DNA from: Lachnospiraceae bacterium Phil5
Lineage (GTDB): Bacteria; Bacillota; Clostridia; TANB77; CAG-508
Direction: 5' to 3'
Assembly: GCA_002633185.1 (NCBI GenBank)
Contig: NWBM01000002.1
Coordinates: 626,832-690,831, forward strand
Length of the DNA stretch: 64,000 bases
The notes beneath the pieces were generated by a model, which worked only from the letters and a program-made list of their open reading frames with translations, searched no databases and was not told the DNA's origin. Position numbers and translations under genes: made by a program. This document shows, in pieces, positions 56,133-64,000 of the stretch. Each line of letters opens with the position of its first letter. The stretch's first letter is position 1.

Positions 56133-58328
56133 TTATTCTTCTATATTATTTTCCTTTTCTTCTTTATCGTATCTATCTCTTTTATCTTGGAGTGTTTCAG
56201 TTTCTCCATATTTTGACATATATTCATAAATACGAATGGATTTCCAACCTGTTACTTTGCATCCCCATTCATTTATAGTTATTTTTTCGCCATTATACTC
56301 AACATATTTACCATCAATTAAAGTTGCGATAGATTCCTTTGGGAATAATGTCAAAAAGACTTTATCCCCTGGTTTTAAATCACCTAATTCAATAAAATCA
56401 TTAATATCTTTAAATTTTTTAATTTTTTTCTTAGATTTACCGATATCTATATTTTTTATATCTACAGGTATATTAGGGATACATTTATCAAATATTACCT
56501 CCACCATTTTTGTAGCTCTTTCTTTTACATTTTTATAATTGTAAAAATCTTTGATTTCTGGCAATGAAATAGCATCATTTTGTCTGCCAGAATTTTTATC
56601 TCTGTAATAAATTCTTAAATTGCCAATTCTATTCAATATAGATTTTTCAAAAACATCATAGTCCATACCAGATTGAGCAAGTTCTTGTGGAAAATCATGT
56701 CCTTCTTTTAGTACTAAAGTATTTGATTCTTTATTCTTATAATATTTAAAATGTGAATCTTCTTTATTAGGAGTTTGAACTAATAAATGATCTAAACTGT
56801 ATAATTCTGAGAAATCATTAACCAATTCATAAGCTTGATCATATGATGTATTATATTTAATTTCACCATTGTTTTCTTTTTTTACTTCTGTACTTTCATA
56901 TAATGCTATTAATGGTATTGCTATATCTCTCTTTTCTTCATAACAATCTAATCCTTTTATAGTATTTTTTAATGTCTCAGATGTAATTCCTTTAAGTAAT
57001 AATTGACTTTCAAATTTGTTTATTATACTTTGTTTATCTATCTTTTTATCCTTAATTATATCTGTCATAATATCTTTGAAAACATTAATAGCATCTTTAC
57101 TATCTCTATCGCTAATAGTTAAAAATTTAACCATAAATGAAACCGTTTCTAAAGTAATATCCTCAACATCTTTTTTTGATATATTCTCATCTTTGTATTC
57201 GATTAACATTCTAAATAAAAGTGGTTTAGGATGTTTATAACTATTATTTACAAACATTTTATAAAAAAATCTAAATTTAGAAGACTTAACTAAATTATAC
57301 GCTAAATCCGAATCAAAAAGCATATTATAGTAATCTATTTTATCTTCCAATTCATCTATTAATTTTTTTAATGCTTCCTGTTCACTGTCTACTTGGAACA
57401 CGGTAAGCAACTCACTAGAACTTAAACTTTTAAAATTATCTATATTTATATTTTGGCGGTAATATGTAATAAATGCTCTAATATATGTGTATAAATAATC
57501 ATATAGATTATCTTTTGTTTTATTGATTAATTTACCCCATTTTTTTGAATATACAGAATATGATTTTTCATCCATTTTTGAAAATACATATGTTTTAAAT
57601 AAATCTATTACTTCTAATTTCTTTCCCTTACTATTAATAGATTCAAACATTGTAAATACTTCTTGTTGCTTACAATTTGCTTCAATCGCAATGAATTTCA
57701 TCCCCATTAATAGATAATCAGCAAAATCTAATATTGCACTTTGAGAATTCTTAACAATTCTCTCATTTAATAATTTATAACAACATAAAAAATTAGAAAT
57801 TATTCGTTCATCGAACACATTCTTACATTCATAATTATTGCAAAATTCTACAATATCTTTTGGCGCATCAAAACAGCTATCATATAGTGCTTCATAACAT
57901 TCTTTTTCTATACTATTTAAAATTACAGCACGTGTTTCTTTTTGATTTTGTCTGTTGATAATCTTCCATAATGATTCTTTAATTTTTAACATTGTGCTAT
58001 CAGTTTCACTAGAACCATTTGATAACGCCAATGAATAAGTTGCTAAAAGAATCAATGAAAATGTTGTTAATCTTTGTTGTCCGTCTATAATATCATAACT
58101 TGTAATATGACCATCAATTTTATCGTCCTTATCGTAAATAATTATGTTTCCAGTATAATATCCTTCTTCTTTTTCTGAAGAATCAAATTTAGCAAAAATA
58201 TCATTTAACAATACTTCAACTTGTTCTTTATCCCATGAATAAGGTCTTTGATATACTGGTACATTATAAACACACTTAAATAAAGTTTCTAAATCCCACA
58301 TATGTGGATCCAATAATTTTTTCGCCAT
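56133..58328 (-). CDS. DUF262/DUF1524 GmrSD-like protein
   Basis: 'VPVYQRPYSWDKEQVEVLLNDIF', 'YDIIDGQQRLTTFSLILLA'; C-terminal 'LDHLLVQTP...LNRIGNLRIYYRDKNSGRQND'. Confidence 0.85.
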   Translation of the reverse strand: MAKKLLDPHMWDLETLFKCVYNVPVYQRPYSWDKEQVEVLLNDIFAKFDSSEKEEGYYTGNIIIYDKDDKIDGHITSYDIIDGQQRLTTFSLILLATYSLALSNGSSETDSTMLKIKESLWKIINRQNQKETRAVILNSIEKECYEALYDSCFDAPKDIVEFCNNYECKNVFDERIISNFLCCYKLLNERIVKNSQSAILDFADYLLMGMKFIAIEANCKQQEVFTMFESINSKGKKLEVIDLFKTYVFSKMDEKSYSVYSKKWGKLINKTKDNLYDYLYTYIRAFITYYRQNINIDNFKSLSSSELLTVFQVDSEQEALKKLIDELEDKIDYYNMLFDSDLAYNLVKSSKFRFFYKMFVNNSYKHPKPLLFRMLIEYKDENISKKDVEDITLETVSFMVKFLTISDRDSKDAINVFKDIMTDIIKDKKIDKQSIINKFESQLLLKGITSETLKNTIKGLDCYEEKRDIAIPLIALYESTEVKKENNGEIKYNTSYDQAYELVNDFSELYSLDHLLVQTPNKEDSHFKYYKNKESNTLVLKEGHDFPQELAQSGMDYDVFEKSILNRIGNLRIYYRDKNSGRQNDAISLPEIKDFYNYKNVKERATKMVEVIFDKCIPNIPVDIKNIDIGKSKKKIKKFKDINDFIELGDLKPGDKVFLTLFPKESIATLIDGKYVEYNGEKITINEWGCKVTGWKSIRIYEYMSKYGETETLQDKRDRYDKEEKENNIEE

Positions 58329-58349
58329 TTTTTTCACTCCTTTTATCTA

Positions 58350-60311
58350 TTAATAATTAGTTATTAATACCTCTTTGGTAATTTGTTTTTTATCTTTTAT
58401 ATGATAATTTGAATTACTATAATTATAATTTAAATTATGTATATTATATTGATTCTCTATTGCCCAGTCTATTAAAATTTCATTTTTTAATCCTTTATGT
58501 TCTGTAACATTTGAGAGAGCAAATTTTATTCCATGTTTATCTACTTTATTTAAGTAAGCTAAAAGTTCTTTTTCTTTATTTTCATTCCATCCATCATTTT
58601 CATTATAACTTGCGTCTCCGAGATAATATGGTGGATCAAAATAACAGAAATCCTTTTCCGTTAAAGAGTCTATTTCAAAATTTTTATAATCTGTATTTAC
58701 AAAAGAAATATTTTTAACAACCAATTTTCTACAAAAATCTAATAAGTTTTTTCTAATCGAACTATTAAAATCTCTTTTCCCAACTGGCATATTAAATTCA
58801 CCTTTACTATTAAATCTAATTTGATGATTGAAAGCAAATATTACTAATGTGAGAAATATAAAATCTTTTTCTTCTGAATCCTTCATATGATTATAATCAT
58901 TTCTCAAATTTAAGTAATATTTTTTATTATATTTTCCTAAACCTGAAGAACTATCCTGACCATAAAACTCATATCCATTTTTATATGTATTACTTAAATT
59001 ATATTTTTCAATAATCGAATCTAACCTGTTAACTATGTCGATGTAGTCATAATTCTTAAAAAGTTCTAATATTTTAATTAAATTTGTTTCCTTGTCTATC
59101 GCAATTATCTTTTTAGCATTACTATTAATTGCAACATTTCCTCCACCACAAAAAAAATCAACAAAAGTATCTATATCTTTTGGAAATAAATTATCAAATT
59201 GTGGTAATAATCTGTATTTACCGCCTGTGTAATTTAATGGAGATTTTGCAAATATATTATTGTCCTTTAGTTCTATCTTACTATCGTCGCAAGCTTCTTC
59301 AGTTTCGCATAAAAATAGTCTTTCTTTATGATCTAATGATACACTTTTTCCTGTTGTAAAGTTATTATAGTCTTGCTCAAACACTTTGACTTTTCCTTTT
59401 TTTTCTAATATTTGTTTGATTTGCAAATCAGATATTTTAGCATTACTACGACTATTAGATTTATCTCCCGTATTATTATAAGAAACTAAAATATATTTAC
59501 TATTGCAGTTTTTTACTAATTCATCAAAAGCTTCAACAGCTTTGTTAGTACAATATTTGCTTTTTAAATTAGTTCTATCCATCTTTTTAGCTACACCATA
59601 AACTTTAGGTTTATTCCATTCAGCAACATTTTCCAGTAAATGATAAGCATCACAATATTGTCTTGAATTATAAGGCGGATCTATATATACTAAATCTGCT
59701 TTTACATTTTTTATAAATTCATTTGCATCTAAGTTACTTATATGCGATTTTTTCTCTCCTTTTTCGCTAACATCAAGCATATACATAAAAAATTTATCTT
59801 CAATATTTTTTATTTTTCTATATGCATCATAATGTCCAACCGTGTTTGCAACTCTATCCATTGAATATATAAGACTAGCAATCAATACGCTTTTTTCTCT
59901 TTCATTAATATCTTTTTCTATAAATTTATTTTCAATATCATCCCTAATAAATCCAATTTTTTTGCAATCTTTACTGCTAAAATATGTATCACTAAAGTTA
60001 TCTGAAAAATAATTTTCTTCTTCTATTTCAACGACATTATAATCATTTATTATTTTTTCGATTTTCTTTATATCAATTTTCATTGGTTCATAAAATGCTT
60101 TGTAGGTATAACAATTGGATTTTAAATAATCATTAAAATATACTTCTTTACCATCTTTCAAGAACATGCTTCCTACAACACCTGTTCCTGCAAATACATC
60201 AACCACTGAATTAATATCTTTACAATTACTATTAACTGTTTCTTCAATAAAATTTAATAACTTATACTTACTTCCTAAAAATCTTCTATTATTTATCTCT
60301 AGTTTTTTCAT
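58350..60311 (-). CDS. Fused double D12-class DNA adenine methyltransferase (M.FokI-like architecture)
   Basis: Two MTase cores: 'GSKYKLLNFI..DVFAGTGVVG...YIDPPYNSRQYCDAYH' and 'NYTGGKYRLLPQF..DFFCGGGNVA...YFDPPYY'. Confidence 0.88.
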   Translation of the reverse strand: MKKLEINNRRFLGSKYKLLNFIEETVNSNCKDINSVVDVFAGTGVVGSMFLKDGKEVYFNDYLKSNCYTYKAFYEPMKIDIKKIEKIINDYNVVEIEEENYFSDNFSDTYFSSKDCKKIGFIRDDIENKFIEKDINEREKSVLIASLIYSMDRVANTVGHYDAYRKIKNIEDKFFMYMLDVSEKGEKKSHISNLDANEFIKNVKADLVYIDPPYNSRQYCDAYHLLENVAEWNKPKVYGVAKKMDRTNLKSKYCTNKAVEAFDELVKNCNSKYILVSYNNTGDKSNSRSNAKISDLQIKQILEKKGKVKVFEQDYNNFTTGKSVSLDHKERLFLCETEEACDDSKIELKDNNIFAKSPLNYTGGKYRLLPQFDNLFPKDIDTFVDFFCGGGNVAINSNAKKIIAIDKETNLIKILELFKNYDYIDIVNRLDSIIEKYNLSNTYKNGYEFYGQDSSSGLGKYNKKYYLNLRNDYNHMKDSEEKDFIFLTLVIFAFNHQIRFNSKGEFNMPVGKRDFNSSIRKNLLDFCRKLVVKNISFVNTDYKNFEIDSLTEKDFCYFDPPYYLGDASYNENDGWNENKEKELLAYLNKVDKHGIKFALSNVTEHKGLKNEILIDWAIENQYNIHNLNYNYSNSNYHIKDKKQITKEVLITNY

Positions 60312-60411
60312 TTTATATCGTTTCCTTTCAATGCATCTAATGCACACTGAAATTATAACAATAAAAAAAGAGTTTTTCAACTCCTTTTTTATAATATTTT
60401 TTAATTGTTTT

Positions 60412-62529
60412 TTATAATATTTGACTTATAAATTTATTTCTCCATTCCATGTCAAAATCTGGATTATCTATTTCAAACAAACCTCTAACTTTATCAACAA
60501 TATCATCATATTCATTTGATTTATCCATCAAACTAGTTAATTCATCATTATTTATTGGCATTATAACAACATTATCTGTAAATCTATCTCTATAAATAGA
60601 TGATTGTAGTGGTACTGAAGCAATTGCCTTCCAAATATTTATAGTATTATAATCAAAATTCTCAGCAATAAAAAATGATGTAACTTTTCTATTTTGTCCA
60701 TTTAATTCTTCTTCAATTTTTAGGTTTATAGAATGACGTAATACAGGTTCCCATTCTCCTCTTTTCTGACTATTCTCCTTCATTAAAGTTGCTTCAAGCA
60801 TAATAACTTTATCTTCTTCAAAAATTACTATATCACCTTGACCTCCACCTGCATGAATTAATGGTTCAAAATCAGCTGATAATGTTAAGTTAAAACTTTT
60901 TAACAAATTTATTCTTTCTCCTGAGAAATAATACCAAGCTATTCCAACAATGTATTCATATATTGTTGGTACCGTTGCTTCAGTGCTAACTAAAGCTTTT
61001 ATAACACTATCATTAGTTCTATCTTTAAATAATCCTAAAATTTCTTTTATTTTTTCTTTTGGATATTTTGTCTTTATATAATTTTCAAATTCAAGTCTTC
61101 TCTTATCTTGTATTATCTTAAGAATTTCATCTAACTCTTTTGCTTCAAATTCACTTCTTATTTTAATAAGAATATCTTCTATTTCTTTTCCATAAATTCC
61201 AAAGATTTCACAAATAGAAAAAGACTTACAATAATAACTTTCAGTTCCAATTTCATATTCATCATATACTTCAAAATATTGACTTAATTCCTCTTCAATA
61301 TTTCCAAATATTTTATTCTTAATATATTCATCTTTAAAAATATGATTTAACAATTCTTTGTATTCTAATTCTACATATCCATTATCAAAACTTATAATTC
61401 CTGTAGCTTTAAATATTCTCTTAGTAGTATCTGAATATTCGTGAATTGCGTCAAGCTGTTTTGATTTGATAAATTCTCTATATAATTTTTCATTTATATT
61501 TCCATTAAATATCTCTTTATTTTTTTCTATAAAATCATTTGGATTATTAATAACATCTCTTCTATTAGAAAAAATATTTTTCCCCTTGCAAAATGCTTTT
61601 TTAATTATTTCTCTTTCGGATTCAAAATAGTGTAATAATGCTTCAAATGATTCTGTATCTCTTTTTTGATTAAATTCGTATATTAAATTATAATATTGCC
61701 AATAAATTTCAACTTGAGTTTGACTCCTTTGGTTCCTAAACCAATTTACAAATTCATTTTTATCTATTAAATCTTCGTTTTTTAATATTAATGGAATGTC
61801 TATTTCTAGATTGTTTACTACATCTCCAATCTCATAATTATTTATAAGTAAATCTAAATCTTTTATTTCATTATAAGGGTTTAGTCCTTGTATGATTTCA
61901 AGAAAAACATCTTCTGATATTCTATCATTTTTTGTTAACATATATAAAGCTAAATTAAACGGTGAATAATAAACTTGTCTATTTATATCAAATATTCTCA
62001 ATTTTAATAATTGCCTTAAATATATTATATTTATATTATCTATTGGTAATATTTTTTCTATTTGATCTTTTTTTAATTTATCTATATTTAATAATAATTC
62101 TCCTGTTTCAGATATATTACGATTAGAATCTGAGAAACCTAATTTAACCAAATTGCTTGTATAATGTCTCGCCCTATCTTCAATTCCAGTATCAAATCTT
62201 CTGAATAATTCAGCATATTCTTCTGAATTAAAATAAACATTGTCAATTTCATCATTTTCAATTGCTTTCTTTAGTTCCGGATATTGTTCTATTTTTCTCA
62301 TTAAATTATCATATGGTCCATGTTGTCTAAATACATCTGGAGATTGTTCTATAGCTTTTTGATAAAATTCAAATTGAGCAAGACTATTAGGCAAATTACC
62401 CCATGTTCTTTTTTTCCTTACTGTTACCTCTTCCAAAATAGAAATATATCCTTGAATAGCATTTATAACATCATTTCTTCTTCCATTTGTATCCATTAAA
62501 TTAAATACTTGATTATATTTAACTATCAT
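60412..62529 (-). CDS. Putative type IIS restriction endonuclease, AlwI-like
   Basis: Directly upstream of a double MTase; 'HAGGGQGDIVIFEEDKVIMLEATLMKENSQKRGEWEPVLRHS' PD-(D/E)xK-like core. Confidence 0.65.
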   Translation of the reverse strand: MIVKYNQVFNLMDTNGRRNDVINAIQGYISILEEVTVRKKRTWGNLPNSLAQFEFYQKAIEQSPDVFRQHGPYDNLMRKIEQYPELKKAIENDEIDNVYFNSEEYAELFRRFDTGIEDRARHYTSNLVKLGFSDSNRNISETGELLLNIDKLKKDQIEKILPIDNINIIYLRQLLKLRIFDINRQVYYSPFNLALYMLTKNDRISEDVFLEIIQGLNPYNEIKDLDLLINNYEIGDVVNNLEIDIPLILKNEDLIDKNEFVNWFRNQRSQTQVEIYWQYYNLIYEFNQKRDTESFEALLHYFESEREIIKKAFCKGKNIFSNRRDVINNPNDFIEKNKEIFNGNINEKLYREFIKSKQLDAIHEYSDTTKRIFKATGIISFDNGYVELEYKELLNHIFKDEYIKNKIFGNIEEELSQYFEVYDEYEIGTESYYCKSFSICEIFGIYGKEIEDILIKIRSEFEAKELDEILKIIQDKRRLEFENYIKTKYPKEKIKEILGLFKDRTNDSVIKALVSTEATVPTIYEYIVGIAWYYFSGERINLLKSFNLTLSADFEPLIHAGGGQGDIVIFEEDKVIMLEATLMKENSQKRGEWEPVLRHSINLKIEEELNGQNRKVTSFFIAENFDYNTINIWKAIASVPLQSSIYRDRFTDNVVIMPINNDELTSLMDKSNEYDDIVDKVRGLFEIDNPDFDMEWRNKFISQIL

Positions 62530-62778
62530 ATAAACTATCTCCCCTAATTCATATACTTACAATATTTATATCATAAAATAATAATTTGCTCAATAAAATG
62601 TGAAAAATTTCGCATAAAAAATAATTAATAGAATGTACAGTCATAGATACAGTAGTACAGACAACTTTTAAAATCATTTGTGTACATTTGAAAAATATCA
62701 AAAATCAAAAAGCCTTGAAAATTCTAACTTTCAAGGCATAATAAAACCTAGGTGCGGTTACCTAGGCTCTTTAATTTT

Positions 62779-62821
62779 TGTTGCGGGGTAAGGCTCGAAC
62801 TTACGACCTTCGGGTTATGAA
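62779..62821 (-). other. 3' half of tRNA-Met (CAT), truncated at the anticodon loop; possible att site
   Basis: Reverse complement TTCATAACCCGAAGGTCGTAAGTTCGAGCCTTACCCCGCAAC; no 5' half upstream. Confidence 0.8.
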
Positions 62822-62851
62822 TTCTATATTATTTTATCAAGATATACTTTT

Positions 62852-63781
62852 TTAATAATTCTTTTCAAACTCCTCACACATCCCAACAATCTCTTCCAAC
62901 ATCAACAACTCTCTCTTCCAATCCTTATTAATGCTCTCCTCACCATACAAAATACCCGCCAACGCACCAACACAAGCCCCAACCGTATCAGTATCATTGC
63001 CAAGATTAATTGCCTTAATAATCGCATCATCAAAACAATCCGTATTCATCAAACACCAGAAAGTAGCCTCCAAAGTATCAACAACATACCCCGTAGACCT
63101 AATTTCATCCATACTGCAGCTATAAATCTCTCCACGAATTATCCTATCATATCTGCTTATGCAATTTTGTGAAAAAAAGTGATAATCTTCATTTTGTATT
63201 ACCTTATAAGCCTCCAATAAATTATTATTCTTCAACAACTCAATTCCAAAAAGCACGTAAATATAGCACCCCATTACACTTATCTCATGCTTATGTGTAA
63301 TTGATGATACCGTTTTCACGCATTCATATATTTCTTCTTTATTCATGTTTTTAGCATAGCAATAAAATATTAATGGAGAAATTCGCATTAATGATCCATT
63401 TCCATTACTGAATTCTCCATCTTCTCCACATTCTTCTGGTTTTGCTAAATTTCCTCTATATCTAACTATTGCTCTTAAGCATGTTCCTCCAACATCAAAT
63501 ACTCTGCCACCTGCTGTGAATTCGGCGTTTTCTAACCATTTTATGAAGTTGTCTGCTATGTCTTTTGGCACTATTTTTCCTGTTTTGTTTATGGCTGCTA
63601 TTGTAGCTAGGGTCATGGATGTGTCGTCGGACCATGTGCCTTTTGGTACGTTATGGCTGCCGTAGCCTTTCATTTCGGTTGTTGGGTTTGCTTGGAGTTT
63701 TTCTCTTGGTTTAAATTCTAGTGGTACGCCTAGGGCGTCGCCTATTGCTATGCCGATTGTTGCGTCTTTTATGGTTCTCAT
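62852..63781 (-). CDS. ADP-ribosylglycohydrolase family protein
   Basis: 'GIAIGDALGVPLEFK', 'GTWSDDTSMTLATI', 'AINLGNDTDTVGACVGALAGILYG'. Confidence 0.93.
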   Translation of the reverse strand: MRTIKDATIGIAIGDALGVPLEFKPREKLQANPTTEMKGYGSHNVPKGTWSDDTSMTLATIAAINKTGKIVPKDIADNFIKWLENAEFTAGGRVFDVGGTCLRAIVRYRGNLAKPEECGEDGEFSNGNGSLMRISPLIFYCYAKNMNKEEIYECVKTVSSITHKHEISVMGCYIYVLFGIELLKNNNLLEAYKVIQNEDYHFFSQNCISRYDRIIRGEIYSCSMDEIRSTGYVVDTLEATFWCLMNTDCFDDAIIKAINLGNDTDTVGACVGALAGILYGEESINKDWKRELLMLEEIVGMCEEFEKNY

Positions 63782-63881
63782 ATTATCACCTGGACTTTCT
63801 TTTATTACTTTTCTACATTATTTATATCATGTAAAGAAAAAAATAATCAACCCTAACTTTAAAAGAGCTGATTATCCATAC

Positions 63882-64000
63882 TTAAATAATATCATTAATT
63901 ATCTCTATTAAATTAATAACAATATTATCATCATATTCATTTTCTGTAAACAGATTCTTATAATTATAACTATTGTTGATAATGAAGCTTATAAATTCAT
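63882..64000 (-). CDS. C-terminal end of a CDS running off the window
   Basis: Open minus frame from window edge ending ...IVINLIEIINDII*. Confidence 0.35.
   Translation of the reverse strand, partial: EFISFIINNSYNYKNLFTENEYDDNIVINLIEIINDII

Noticed and set aside
1-64000. CRISPR array
   Set aside because: No regularly spaced direct repeats with unique spacers and no cas genes seen; dispersed repeats are irregularly spaced.
1-64000. Transposase or integrase gene for either repeat family
   Set aside because: None recognised in the ORF track; the mobiliser, if any, lies outside the window.

Overview
AT-rich, low-GC Firmicute (Clostridia-like) chromosomal segment with about 45 supportable CDSs. 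It holds housekeeping blocks: sortase, HinT, short AlaRS, MtaB, a PorCDAB pyruvate:ferredoxin oxidoreductase operon, RicT-HolB-LepB, a WalK/WalR-like two-component pair, a 2725-aa NdvB-like cyclic beta-glucan synthase, PyrB, a frameshifted Ca-type P-ATPase, MntP, and ProRS with a T-box leader. It also holds accessory blocks: a polysaccharide/glycosyltransferase cluster; an XRE plus two HEPN-like genes cassette; and an AlwI-like REase, double D12 MTase and GmrSD-like operon. Two tRNAs (Gln, His) and a 3' tRNA-Met fragment are present. The most striking signal outside standard annotation is a dispersed 30-nt element, GATGTTTTTTGGAGGTGTCCCAAAAAATCT. At least 10 sites carry it, almost all at the 3' ends of genes. 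Two sites form inverted pairs flanking a terminator between convergent genes, and one is an inverted pair inserted in frame inside the glucan synthase ORF. A second G-rich hairpin family (GGGGACGGGGA.AAAATGT...) lies directly 3' of six genes. Two candidate noncoding RNAs (about 50.25 kb and 51.6-52.1 kb) are also proposed. All calls come from reading the sequence; no database search was run.
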